From Chthonomonadales bacterium (GTDB lineage Bacteria; Armatimonadota; Chthonomonadetes; Chthonomonadales; CAJBBX01): DNA of 33,722 bases. Position 1 is the stretch's first letter. Each line of letters opens with the position of its first letter. The position numbers were made by a program, and so were the translations under genes. This document shows positions 8,731 through 16,290 of this stretch, piece after piece. The stretch spans positions 70,562-104,283 of the forward strand of contig JADLGO010000027.1 of the NCBI GenBank assembly GCA_020849275.1. The letters are read 5' to 3'. The notes beneath the pieces are model-generated. The model saw nothing but the letters and a program-made list of their open reading frames with translations. It was not told where the DNA came from and ran no database searches.

Positions 8731-8750
8731 GCGCCGGAGCGCGCCGGCGC
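8731..8750. terminator. Small hairpin in the mutY/S9 peptidase gap
   Basis: GCGCCGG (8731-8737) and CCGGCGC (8744-8750) form a 7-bp stem with a 6-nt loop, between the mutY stop and the peptidase start on the minus strand. There is no U-tract. It could weaken readthrough from mutY, but in DNA this GC-rich it may be chance. Confidence 0.25.
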
Positions 8751-8800
8751 GGGTCCGTCGGGCTGCCGTGTGGCTTCCTGGGCGCGGCGGGGCTGCATGT

Positions 8801-9937
8801 CTACCGGCTCGCCGCACCGCCGGCCGCGCGCCCGCGAAGGGCGGCGGCGACTCCGGCCTGCGGTGAGGAGAGCGCGAGCCCATCCAGCGCTTCGATCTCA
8901 ACCCATCGCACCTCGGCGCAGTCGCGAGCCTGTGCCCGGCCGCGCGGCGCCTCGCACGCGAGGGCGTGAAGCACGATGGCGTGATGAGTGACGCTGTGGC
9001 GCACCATCGCCACGGTGCCGGTCACGGTGGCGCGCAGGCCGACCACCTCCCGCGCGGCGCGCGCCGCGCAGGCACGCGGGTCCTCGCCGGGCGCGCAGAG
9101 CCGCCTGGGGAACTCCCACAGCCCGCCCCACAGCCCAGTCTCGTGGCGTCGCGCCACGAGCACGCGGTCGCCGCGCCGCACCACGGCGCTGCTGTGTTGC
9201 ACGCGCACGACCCGTCGGCGCGCCGAGGGGCGCGGCCACGCCGTCGGCTCGCGGGTGTGGGCCGCCGCGCAGGCCGGCTCGAGCGGGCACGCGCCGCAGC
9301 GCGGATCGTGGGGCGCACAGACGAGGGCGCCGAGCTCCATCAGCGCCTGGTTGTGGTCGCCAGCACCTCGCCGCGGCACCAACTCCGCGGCGAGCTCCCA
9401 GAGCCGCGCGGAGCCCCGCGCCGACCTCGGCTCGGCATCGACGGCGAACACGCGCGACAGAACCCGCGCAACGTTGGCGTCGACGACGGGAGCCGGTGCA
9501 TCGAAGGCGACCGAGGCGATGGCGCCGGCCGTGTAACGTCCCACGCCGGGCAGTGCCTCGAGCTCGGCGGCCGTCCGCGGCAGGACGCCGCCTCGCTGCT
9601 CGACCAGGCTGCGCGCCGCCGCGTGCAGAGACCGGGCGCGCGCGTAGTATCCCAGGCCAGCCCAGAGGCGCAGTACCTCGTCCAGCGGCGCGCGGGCGAG
9701 CGCCTCCACCGTCGGGAAGCTCGCCATCCAGCGCTCGAAGAAGGGCCGCGCGGTGACCACCCGGGTCTGCTGCAGCATGGTCTCAGAGACCCAGACGGCG
9801 TAGGGGTCGGGCGGAAGAGCGCGCCACGGCAGCATGCGGCGGTTCAACGCGTACCACTCCGCGAGCGGGCCGCGGCACAGCGCGGCCACGTCCGAGGCGG
9901 ACGGCACGCGCGGCTCGAGGGTGCGACTCGTTGACAT
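8801..9937 (-). CDS. mutY: A/G-specific adenine glycosylase
   Basis: This 378-residue base-excision repair enzyme removes adenine mispaired with 8-oxoguanine. The catalytic Glu52 lies in SETMLQQT. The helix-hairpin-helix LPGVGRYTAGAI is at 129-140, and the catalytic Asp153 is in VVDANVARV. The [4Fe-4S] cluster ligands are Cys207, Cys214, Cys217 and Cys223 with exact C-x6-C-x2-C-x5-C spacing. The C-terminal part (about 245-360, with WGGLWEFPRR) is the NUDIX-like 8-oxoG recognition domain. Length is normal. The ATG at 9937 follows AAAGGAG. Both the start and this ribosome-binding site lie inside the divergent tRNA-Pro promoter. Confidence 0.96.
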   Translation of the reverse strand: MSTSRTLEPRVPSASDVAALCRGPLAEWYALNRRMLPWRALPPDPYAVWVSETMLQQTRVVTARPFFERWMASFPTVEALARAPLDEVLRLWAGLGYYARARSLHAAARSLVEQRGGVLPRTAAELEALPGVGRYTAGAIASVAFDAPAPVVDANVARVLSRVFAVDAEPRSARGSARLWELAAELVPRRGAGDHNQALMELGALVCAPHDPRCGACPLEPACAAAHTREPTAWPRPSARRRVVRVQHSSAVVRRGDRVLVARRHETGLWGGLWEFPRRLCAPGEDPRACAARAAREVVGLRATVTGTVAMVRHSVTHHAIVLHALACEAPRGRAQARDCAEVRWVEIEALDGLALSSPQAGVAAALRGRAAGGAASR

Positions 9938-9959
9938 GCGACTCCTTTGACAGTATAAT
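9931..9959 (+). promoter_or_regulatory. Perfect-consensus promoter for tRNA-Pro
   Basis: TTGACA (9931-9936), exactly 17 bp, then TATAAT (9954-9959): a full sigma70 consensus. Transcription would start near 9966, 6 nt before the mature tRNA. The last two bases of the -35 belong to the mutY start codon (9935-9937), and the spacer contains mutY's ribosome-binding site (9942-9948), so polymerase bound here covers the mutY translation start region. Confidence 0.88.
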
Positions 9960-9971
9960 ACCCCCTGTCAG

Positions 9972-10045
9972 CGGGGTGTAGCTCAGCTTGGTAGAGTGCC
10001 TGGATGGGGGCCAGGAGGTCCGCGGTTCAAGTCCGCGCACCCCGA
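9972..10045 (+). tRNA. tRNA-Pro (anticodon GGG)
   Basis: The acceptor stem CGGGGTG/CACCCCG is perfect (9972-9978 with 10038-10044). The D-arm is GCTC with GAGT (one G-U pair). The anticodon stem is CCTGG/CCAGG with loop ATGGGGG, so the anticodon is GGG at 10006-10008, reading CCC and CCU. The T-arm is CGCGG TTCAAGT CCGCG. The discriminator is A10045. The 3' CCA is not encoded (ACG follows), so a CCA-adding enzyme must supply it. C1-G72 fits bacterial tRNA-Pro. Confidence 0.96.
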
Positions 10046-10060
10046 CGCGCGACGTGTCGA

Positions 10061-10091
10061 AAGGGGAGGCAGCCCGGTGCTGCTTCCCCTT
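10061..10091 (+). terminator. Terminator hairpin after tRNA-Pro
   Basis: AAGGGGAGGCAGC (10061-10073) pairs with GCTGCTTCCCCTT (10079-10091): 13 bp with one G-U pair and a 5-nt loop. It begins 16 nt after the tRNA. There is no following U-run. It also separates the tRNA from the convergent GNAT gene. Confidence 0.6.
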
Positions 10092-10157
10092 CGGCGCTTC
10101 CGGCCCGCAGTCGCTCGGGTCCGCGCCCCTGCGGTGGCCAACGGCCGACGGCTCCTT

Positions 10158-10709
10158 CTATCCCTGCCCGTCCCAGGGCGGACCAAGGGAGCGCAGAACC
10201 ACATCCCACCGCTCCGGGTGCGACGGGTCGGCGTGCTCCGGCACGTAGCCGAGCCGAAGGTAAAGCCGGATGGCCGGCAGCCGCGGGTCGTCCGTCTCGA
10301 GCACGGAGTCGCGACAGCCCTCCTCGCGGAAGCGCTCCAGCGCGCGCACCACGACCGCGGCGCCGAGCCCGAGTCCTCGCGCCGCCGGGTCCGATGCCAC
10401 CCAGTGCAGGTAGCCGCTGCCCGGGTAGCGCTCGGGAATCCGGCGGGCTGAGGCCGTCGCGGCCGGTTCACCTTCGCGCGTCGCGATGTAGACCGCGGCC
10501 ACGTCCGGCGCCCGGGTCAGGTCGCGGCGCACGCGGTCCACCGTCCACTCCGTCTGGAACGCGCGCGCGAGGACTCGCGCGAGGCCGGCCTCGTCGGCGG
10601 GCATGGCCTCGCGGACCTCGCACCCTGGCGGCAGCGCGAGCGCGGGCAGCCCATCGAGGTCCGGGCGGCGCATGAAGAGCTGGCGCGGAGGCGGCGCTTG
10701 GGGGTGCAT
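10158..10709 (-). CDS. GNAT-family N-acetyltransferase
   Basis: This 183-residue protein has one GCN5-related acetyltransferase fold. The acetyl-CoA binding motif is VASDPAARGLGLGAA (R/QxxGxG/A type), followed by the helix ALERFREEGC. The C-terminal part, LETDDPRLPAIRLYLRLGYVPE, is the standard motif B region. Substrate is unknown; it could act on a small amine or on a protein N-terminus. The ATG at 10709 lies 4 nt after the sixA stop, so it is very likely the last gene of the valS-containing run. It converges on the tRNA-Pro terminator. Confidence 0.88.
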   Translation of the reverse strand: MHPQAPPPRQLFMRRPDLDGLPALALPPGCEVREAMPADEAGLARVLARAFQTEWTVDRVRRDLTRAPDVAAVYIATREGEPAATASARRIPERYPGSGYLHWVASDPAARGLGLGAAVVVRALERFREEGCRDSVLETDDPRLPAIRLYLRLGYVPEHADPSHPERWDVVLRSLGPPWDGQG

Positions 10710-10713
10710 CGGC

Positions 10714-11187
10714 CTATCCTCGCACGAGCAGCGATGGCGTCACCAGCCACCGAAGCACTCCGCCGCCAGGCTCAAGGCGATCCGCCTCGATCCAGATGAG
10801 GCCGCCCTTCTTGAGCTCGATGGCCGCGCCGCCCACCAGCTGCCCGGCCACCCGGCTCAGCGACGGCTCGTGCCCGACGAGCATGGCGCGCCGCACGTCG
10901 GCGTGGCGTCCGACGATCTCCTGGAGCGCGCCCAGCGAGAAGCCCCCCGCGAGCGATGGCTCGACCGCAAGGGGCGCGTCGAGCGCTTCCGCAACGATCC
11001 GCGCCGTCTCGCGCGCGCGGGCCAGCGGGCTGCTCAGCAGAGCGTCCAGCCTGAGCCCCCTGTGGGCCAGTGCGTGGCCGACCGCGCGCATCTGCTCGAC
11101 GCCCTCCTCGGTCAACCGACGCTCTGCGTCGCTCAGCGCGCCGCGCGCCTCCTCCGCGACGCCGTGCCTCAGCAAGTACAACTGCAT
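10714..11187 (-). CDS. sixA: SixA-type phosphohistidine phosphatase
   Basis: This 157-residue member of the histidine phosphatase superfamily has the catalytic His8 in YLLRHG, SSPLARARETA as the second phosphate-pocket segment, and His106 in AMLVGHEPSL. Its short length, the GHEPSL motif and the lack of the insertions found in phosphoglycerate mutases favour SixA, which removes phosphate from phosphohistidine, for example on HPt or PTS proteins. A longer frame extends upstream, but ATG at 11187 with GGAGGGGG before it gives the family-typical N-terminus. It is 94 nt downstream of rph and 4 nt before the GNAT gene. Confidence 0.9.
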   Translation of the reverse strand: MQLYLLRHGVAEEARGALSDAERRLTEEGVEQMRAVGHALAHRGLRLDALLSSPLARARETARIVAEALDAPLAVEPSLAGGFSLGALQEIVGRHADVRRAMLVGHEPSLSRVAGQLVGGAAIELKKGGLIWIEADRLEPGGGVLRWLVTPSLLVRG

Positions 11188-11281
11188 AGCCCCCTCCGCA
11201 CACCCCATCGCCGCGCGCCGTGCGCGCCCCAACGACAGGCTTTCGCGTCCCGGCATCGGGCGTCTCGAACGCGGGTGCCTG

Positions 11282-12001
11282 TCACGCGCCCTCCTCGAGC
11301 GCCGCGCGCTGTAGACCGTGGAGTTGTTGCACGCCTCCTTGCGCCAGGTCAAGCAGCCGGTTGAGGCTTGCACGGTCGAACGGAATGCCCTCGGCGGTGC
11401 CCTGGACCTCCACGAACCGGCCACGGTCGGTCATCACCACGTTCATATCGACTCCGGCGTAGCGATCCTCATCGTAGCACAGGTCGAGCACCTCCTCACC
11501 GCCGACGATGCCGACGCTGATGGCCGCCACCATGCCCAGAAGCACCTTGCGGCGCACGACCCTTTCGTTCATCAGCCACCGGACCGCTTCCGCAAGCGCT
11601 ACGTAGGCCCCCGTAACGGAGGTCGTGCGCGTCCCGCCGTCGGCCTGGAGCACGTCGCAGTCGATGGCGATGGTGCGCTCTCCGAGGGCGTCGGTATCCA
11701 CGATGGCACGCAGGCTACGCCCCACCAACCGCTGAATCTCCATCGTGCGGCCGCCCGGTCCGCGTGTCTCGCGCTGCGTGCGCTCGCGGCAGGAGCGAGG
11801 CAGCATGGCGTACTCCGCGGTGACCCAGCCCTTGCCGGTCCCTTTCTGGAACGGCGGAACGCGCTCCTCCACGCTCGCGGTGCAGAGCACCCGCGTGTCG
11901 CCGCACTCGATCAGGCACGATCCCTCCGCGTATTTCTGCACGCCGCGCCGGATCACCACGGGCCGAAGCTGGCTCGGGGCGCGCCCGTCTGGTCTTGCCA
12001 T
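11282..12001 (-). CDS. rph: Ribonuclease PH
   Basis: This 239-residue phosphorolytic 3'-5' exoribonuclease trims tRNA 3' ends. Clear motifs are [15 protein letters not shown], the phosphate-binding stretch around [19 protein letters not shown] (80-98), [14 protein letters not shown], and the catalytic aspartates Asp179 and Asp185 in [12 protein letters not shown]. Length is standard. The ATG at 12001 follows AGGCGAG. The tRNA in this window lacks an encoded CCA, so end maturation by Rph followed by CCA addition fits. It sits 18 nt after a histidine phosphatase gene and before sixA, rather than beside the frequent partner rdgB. Confidence 0.97.
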   Translation of the reverse strand: MARPDGRAPSQLRPVVIRRGVQKYAEGSCLIECGDTRVLCTASVEERVPPFQKGTGKGWVTAEYAMLPRSCRERTQRETRGPGGRTMEIQRLVGRSLRAIVDTDALGERTIAIDCDVLQADGGTRTTSVTGAYVALAEAVRWLMNERVVRRKVLLGMVAAISVGIVGGEEVLDLCYDEDRYAGVDMNVVMTDRGRFVEVQGTAEGIPFDRASLNRLLDLAQGGVQQLHGLQRAALEEGA

Positions 12002-12019
12002 CTCGCTCGCCTTTCCCTG

Positions 12020-12541
12020 TCAGTCGCGGTCCGGAGGGAGGCTCACGGCGTCGCACCGTACCGCGCCGTCCTCCGCCGTCAGGAGGTAGATCCCCGCGGT
12101 CGGCAGCGGGAAGCGCCGCAGGTCGTGCACCGCCGTGTCGGGGTCGTCGCCCTCGAGAGCGATCAGGAGCGCCCGGATCGGGTCGCGGTGCGAGACGGCG
12201 ACCGCGCAGCCCTCCGCTCCCCGCAGCCACTCGTCCACGAAGGCCCTCATGCGCGCGGCGACCTCCGACGGCCTCTCGCCGCGGTCCCACTCGTGCAACC
12301 TCTCATCCACGCGCAGAGGAGCTTCGCTGGCGCTCGCGAGGAGCGCCGCCGTCTCCGCCGCGCGCTCCAGAGGCGAGTGGTAGACGGCCGCGAAACTCGC
12401 CGGCGCCAGCGTACGCGCGGCCTCGACGGCCTCGGCGCGGCCGCGCTCGCTCAGCACGAACCCGGGCAGCCGGCCATAGGCCACGCGCTCCGGGTTGTGC
12501 ACGTTGCCGTGACGTACCAGGTACAGCACGCGAGCGGCCAC
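12020..12541 (-). CDS. Histidine phosphatase family protein (phosphoglycerate-mutase-like)
   Basis: The 173 residues include the catalytic motif LVRHG with His11, the second pocket segment HSPLERAAETA, the acid region LHEWDRGE (Glu84) and the second histidine His118 in VSHRDPIRAL. The protein resembles the GpmB/CobC/PhoE group, whose substrates range from sugar phosphates to alpha-ribazole phosphate; sequence alone does not choose. The start is GTG at 12541, one base after the valS stop, so translation is almost certainly coupled to valS. It is the first of two histidine phosphatases flanking rph. Confidence 0.9.
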   Translation of the reverse strand: MAARVLYLVRHGNVHNPERVAYGRLPGFVLSERGRAEAVEAARTLAPASFAAVYHSPLERAAETAALLASASEAPLRVDERLHEWDRGERPSEVAARMRAFVDEWLRGAEGCAVAVSHRDPIRALLIALEGDDPDTAVHDLRRFPLPTAGIYLLTAEDGAVRCDAVSLPPDRD

Positions 12542-12542
12542 C

Positions 12543-15200
12543 TCAGCGCTCCAGGCGCGCGCGACGCTCGGCGAGCGACGCCAGGCGCTCCTCGAGCCCC
12601 GCCAGGCTCGCGCGCTCCCGCTGCACGACGGCCTCCGGCGCGCGCGACACGAACTGCTCGTTGGCGAGCTTCGCCCGCCCCCTGGCCAGGTCGCGCTCCA
12701 CGGAAGCGACCTCGCGACCCAGCCGCTCCCGCTCCTTGTCCACGTCGATCGTCAGGCCGACGTCGACAAACAGCTCGGCGCCGTCGATCGCGGCGCCGAC
12801 CCATGCGCCCCCGGGCGGCGCGTCATGCATCTGAAGCTCGCTGAGGCGCGCCAGGTTCACGATCAACTCGTTGGCCTCCGTAAGCGCCATCGCGACGCGC
12901 CGGCTGCCCGGCACGGCGGCGGCGAGCACGCGCGCCGCTGGCGCCACGCCGGCCTCCGCGCGCGCGTTGCGCAGCGCGCGCACCGACGCCATGACGATCC
13001 CCATGCGTTCCTCGGGCGCCTCCGCGATCCGCGTCGGGTCGGCCTGAGGGTACGGAGCGCGCAGAATCGTCTCTCGCGTCCGGCCGGTGGGGTCGGCGTT
13101 CTCCAGCGCCTGCCAGATCTCCTCGGTGATGAAGGGCACCATCGGATGCATCAGGCGCAACGTCGAGTCGAGCGCGTGCCAGAGCACGCGTCGGGCCACG
13201 CCGGCGTCGGCGTCATCGGAGCGCAGGCGCGGCTTGACGATCTCCAGGTACCAGTCGCAGAGCTCGTCCCACAGAAACGCGTAGGCGGCGCGCATCGCGT
13301 CGTCCATGTCGTAGGTCGCTAGCGCCGACGTCACCGCGTCGATGGTGCGGTTGAGGCGCGATAGGATCCAGCGATCCGGTGTCGTGAGCGCCTCGTCGGC
13401 CGGCAGCTCGCGGAGTCCGCCGCCCTTCCCCTCCAGACTCAGCAGGACGAATCGGCTGGCATTCCAGAGCTTGTTGCAGAAAGTGCCCGCGAGCCGGACG
13501 CGCTCCTCGCTGAAGCGGATGTCCTGGTTCTTGCCGGCCTGCTGAAGAAGCGAGAAGCGCAGGGCGTCGGCGCCGTAGCGCTCCACCATGTCCAGCGGAT
13601 CCACGCCGTTGCCCTTGCTCTTCGACATGCGCTCGCCGCGCTCGTCCAGGATGGTCGCGTGCACGTAGACATCGCGAAACGGCACCTGTCCAACGAAGTC
13701 GAGGCCCGTCATCACCATGCGCGCAACCCAGAGGAACAGGATCTCCTGCGCGGTCGAGAGCACGTTGGTAGGGTACCAGAACGCCAGGTCCTCGGTCTCC
13801 GCGGGCCATCCGAGCGTGGCGATCGGCCACAGCGCCGACGAGAACCAGGTGTCGAGCACGTCCTCGTCCTGGCGCAGGTCCGCCTCGGGCACGCCGAGCT
13901 CCGCGGCGGCCTCGGCGCCCGACCGCGCCGCGGCATACCGGCCGTCGAGGGTCCACCACACCGGGATGCGATGCCCCCACCAGAGCTGGCGCGAGATGCA
14001 CCAGTCGCGGATGTTGCCCATCCAGTCCAGGTAGATGCGGGCGTAGCGATCCGGCCAGAAACGCACATCGCCGGCTCTCACCACATCGATGGCCGGCGCG
14101 GCAAGCTCCGTCTGCCGCGCGAACCACTGCTCCGAGAGCAGCGGCTCCAGCACCGTCTTGCAGCGGTCGCACAGCGGGGTCTTCACCACGTAGTCTTCGG
14201 CGTCCCCGAGGAGCCCCTGCGCGGCCATGTCCTCAAGCACGAGCCGCCGGCAGTCGAAGCGCTCCATGCCGGCGTACCTCGGACCGGCCGCCAGGGTCAT
14301 AGCGCCATCCTCGCCAATCACCACGACTTGCGGGAGCCGGTGTCGCAGGCCCGCCTCGAAGTCGTCCAGATCATGGGCGGGCGTCACCTTCACCGCGCCG
14401 CTTCCAAAGTCCATGCGCGCGTACTCGTCGGCGATCACGGGGATCTCGCGGTCGGTGAGCGGAAGGCGCACCTTCGTACCCACTGCGCCCGCGTAGCGCG
14501 CGTCCTCGGGGTTCACCGCCACGGCGGTGTCGCCGAGCATGGTCTCGGGCCGCGTGGTGGCGATCGTGATGAACCCGGATCCGTTCGCGAAGGGATAGCG
14601 CATGTGGTAGAGCTTGCCCGGGCGCTCCTCGCTGCTCACCTCGATGTCGGAGATGGCCGATCGGCAGCGCGGGCACCAGTTCACCACACGCTTGCCACGG
14701 TAGATGAGCCCACGCTTCCACCAGCGCAGAAACGCCTCGTGGATCGCCTCCACGTAGGAGGGGTCCATCGTGAATCGCGCGCGCGACCAGTCGTAGGAGC
14801 AGCCAAGTTTCTGGAGCTGCAGGTAGATGCGGTCGCCATACTGGCGACGCCACTCCCAGCACCGCTCCACGAACCGCTCACGGCCCAGGTCGTGCCTCGT
14901 GAGCCCCTGCGCGGCCAGGTCGCGCTCCACCACGTTCTGCGTGGCGATGCCGGCGTGGTCGGTGCCGGGCAGGCAGAGCACGTTGTCGCCGGCCATCCGC
15001 CGCCAGCGCGTCATCGTGTCCAGAACGGCGGCGTTGAGCGCATGGCCGATGTGCAGGCTGCCGGTGACGTTGGGCGGCGGGATCGTGATGCAGTAGGGGC
15101 GGCCGGAGCCCGGCGTTGCGCGAAAGGCGTCGCGCGCCAGCCACTCCGAGTACCAGCGGCCCTCCACCACCTTCGGCTCATACGCCTTCGCCAACTCCAT
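12543..15200 (-). CDS. valS: Valyl-tRNA synthetase
   Basis: This 885-residue class I aminoacyl-tRNA synthetase charges tRNA-Val. HIGH is at 50-53 (PPPNVTGSLHIGHALN) and KMSKS appears as RMSKS at 524-528. The CP1 editing domain (about 200-345) has TTRPET and AHDLDDFE. Cysteine pairs WCPRCR (175-180) and LCDRCK (343-348) could bind zinc. WCISRQLWWGHRIPVW and the DTWFSSALWP valine-pocket region are intact, and the C-terminal coiled coil (about 815-885) is present. The ATG at 15200 overlaps the upstream GNAT end by 23 nt. Expression should be governed by the T-box leader ahead of that GNAT gene. Confidence 0.98.
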   Translation of the reverse strand: MELAKAYEPKVVEGRWYSEWLARDAFRATPGSGRPYCITIPPPNVTGSLHIGHALNAAVLDTMTRWRRMAGDNVLCLPGTDHAGIATQNVVERDLAAQGLTRHDLGRERFVERCWEWRRQYGDRIYLQLQKLGCSYDWSRARFTMDPSYVEAIHEAFLRWWKRGLIYRGKRVVNWCPRCRSAISDIEVSSEERPGKLYHMRYPFANGSGFITIATTRPETMLGDTAVAVNPEDARYAGAVGTKVRLPLTDREIPVIADEYARMDFGSGAVKVTPAHDLDDFEAGLRHRLPQVVVIGEDGAMTLAAGPRYAGMERFDCRRLVLEDMAAQGLLGDAEDYVVKTPLCDRCKTVLEPLLSEQWFARQTELAAPAIDVVRAGDVRFWPDRYARIYLDWMGNIRDWCISRQLWWGHRIPVWWTLDGRYAAARSGAEAAAELGVPEADLRQDEDVLDTWFSSALWPIATLGWPAETEDLAFWYPTNVLSTAQEILFLWVARMVMTGLDFVGQVPFRDVYVHATILDERGERMSKSKGNGVDPLDMVERYGADALRFSLLQQAGKNQDIRFSEERVRLAGTFCNKLWNASRFVLLSLEGKGGGLRELPADEALTTPDRWILSRLNRTIDAVTSALATYDMDDAMRAAYAFLWDELCDWYLEIVKPRLRSDDADAGVARRVLWHALDSTLRLMHPMVPFITEEIWQALENADPTGRTRETILRAPYPQADPTRIAEAPEERMGIVMASVRALRNARAEAGVAPAARVLAAAVPGSRRVAMALTEANELIVNLARLSELQMHDAPPGGAWVGAAIDGAELFVDVGLTIDVDKERERLGREVASVERDLARGRAKLANEQFVSRAPEAVVQRERASLAGLEERLASLAERRARLER

Positions 15201-15756
15201 CCTCTTGGCGTCCTTTCCGCGCGGCCTCTCGCCGACGGTGCGCGACCACGAGCATGTCGGTGCTCGCCCACCCGTAGGCGACCTCCGGCAGAGTCACGCC
15301 GGCGATCTCGAGTTGCTGCTCCCGGACGTACACTCCGCCCAACCGCTCATAGAAGTCGCGCGCACGGTTGGCCGCGAGCACCCAGACGATCATGGAGCGC
15401 ATGCCCCGCGCCGCGAGCTCCGCGGCCGCCGCCTCCACCAGAGCGGAACCCGCGCCCTGGCGCTGGTGCTCTGGCAGCACGTAGAGCGCCGTTAGCTCGC
15501 CCTCGTACCGTGGGTCGTCCCCGCGCTCCGGGCCGGCCGACGCGACGCCGAACACGCGGCTCCGCTCATCCACGGCGACCAGCGCGAACCGCACCCCCTC
15601 GGCCAGGAGCTCCCGCGTGCGCCTGGCGCGCGGCTCGATGGCGAGCCCGGCGAGGTAGTCGTCGGGCAGCACGCCGGCGTATGCCGACCGCCATGTTGCC
15701 ACCATCACGCGCGCGATCGCTTGCGCGTCCTCGGGACTCGCCAGTCTGATACGCAC
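15178..15756 (-). CDS. GNAT-family N-acetyltransferase between the T-box and valS
   Basis: This 192-residue protein has the GNAT core: ALYVLPEHQRQGAGSALVEAA binds acetyl-CoA, followed by MRSMIVWVLAANRARDFYERLGG. The N-terminus IRLASPEDAQAIARVMVATWRSAYAG is typical. The frame stays open further upstream, but that part would run through the terminator; GTG at 15756, 30 nt after the terminator, gives the normal GNAT start. The stop lies inside the valS start (23-nt overlap). Being the first gene after a valine T-box, it should rise when tRNA-Val is uncharged. The substrate is unknown. Confidence 0.87.
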   Translation of the reverse strand: MRIRLASPEDAQAIARVMVATWRSAYAGVLPDDYLAGLAIEPRARRTRELLAEGVRFALVAVDERSRVFGVASAGPERGDDPRYEGELTALYVLPEHQRQGAGSALVEAAAAELAARGMRSMIVWVLAANRARDFYERLGGVYVREQQLEIAGVTLPEVAYGWASTDMLVVAHRRREAARKGRQEDGVGEGV

Positions 15757-15785
15757 GGCCTTCCGCTCTCCTGCGCCGAGACTCG

Positions 15786-15816
15786 AAAAGCCCGCGTCCC
15801 CAAAGGACGCGGGCTT
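15786..15816 (-). terminator. T-box attenuator terminator
   Basis: On the minus strand AGCCCGCGTCC pairs with GGACGCGGGCT around a short T/G loop, and a TTTT run (15786-15789) follows. This is a textbook intrinsic terminator placed right after the T-box sequence, 30 nt before the GNAT start. Formation of the antiterminator would use its upstream arm. Confidence 0.92.
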
Positions 15817-16055
15817 CTTGCCCACGCGGTGCCACCTTCGTTCCCGGCCGCGCGCTCGCGCCGTCGGCCGAACTCTCTCGCGCAATAACGGGCGCGCCCG
15901 GGAGGCTTGGGCGGCGCGCGAGGCGCGTTCGGACCCTGGGCCTCCGGCTCCGGGGCGACGTTCGGCTCCGATCCGTCGGGCGACTTCCACCTGACACGCC
16001 CTCTCTGGGACGGCGGCGGCGCCTACTCCTCCCCTTCACGGCCACCTTCGATTGT
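15786..16055 (-). promoter_or_regulatory. T-box riboswitch leader, valine-specific
   Basis: Read on the minus strand, the leader carries in order the Stem I marks AGTA (16024-16027), CAGAGAG (16001-16007) and GGTGGAAG (15984-15991). The specifier loop context GAAC-GTC-GC follows, with the GTC valine codon at 15957-15959. Then comes the T-box sequence AAGGTGGCACCGCG (15825-15838) and an intrinsic terminator. Uncharged tRNA-Val should pair with the specifier and the T-box, favour the antiterminator and let transcription reach the GNAT-valS genes. One oddity: the UGGN pairing element is UGGC, which predicts a G discriminator, whereas tRNA-Val usually has A. Confidence 0.93.
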
Positions 16056-16061
16056 GGGGTG

Positions 16062-16091
16062 ATTGTACACCAGCGCGACGCGCACTGTCAA
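16062..16091 (-). promoter_or_regulatory. Promoter of the T-box/valS transcript
   Basis: On the minus strand the -35 is TTGACA (16086-16091) and the -10 is TACAAT (16062-16067), with an 18-bp spacer. Transcription would begin near 16055, giving a leader of about 300 nt that contains the whole T-box. Confidence 0.8.
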
Positions 16092-16095
16092 CCGC

Positions 16096-16121
16096 GTGCC
16101 GGCTCCTTGTGCCGGCTCTTT
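16096..16121. repeat. Tandem 13-bp direct repeat beside the valS promoter
   Basis: GTGCCGGCTCCTT (16096-16108) is followed immediately by GTGCCGGCTCTTT (16109-16121), identical at 12 of 13 positions. The copies lie 5 bp upstream of the valS -35 (in its own direction) and between the divergent valS and aroF promoters. They may be a pair of protein-binding sites or simple sequence. Confidence 0.4.
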
Positions 16122-16250
16122 GATGGCCCGTCGCGGTTGCCGGCGCGCGGCGGAGGGGGCTGCGCCCGGTGCCCCGTGGCGCGATCGTTTGCAGGCCCCG
16201 GCCGGGTGGGAGGCGCGTTTCGGGGCTGTCCGAGGGTGCCGCGGAGCCCA

Positions 16251-16259
16251 TGCTATAAT
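16251..16259 (+). promoter_or_regulatory. Extended -10 promoter of the aroF operon
   Basis: TGCTATAAT is a perfect extended -10 element (TGnTATAAT). No good -35 is seen 16-18 bp upstream. Transcription would begin near 16266, leaving a leader of about 25 nt with GGAGGA at 16274-16279 before the aroF start. Confidence 0.7.
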
Positions 16260-16290
16260 AGGTTGCCATTCGCCGGAGGACCGAGCCGCC

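Noticed and set aside
11318-12844. 508-codon plus-strand open frame opposite rph and the histidine phosphatase
   Set aside because: Spans several clear minus-strand genes; composition typical of a shadow.
13659-15749. 696-codon plus-strand open frame opposite valS
   Set aside because: Antisense shadow of a conserved synthetase.
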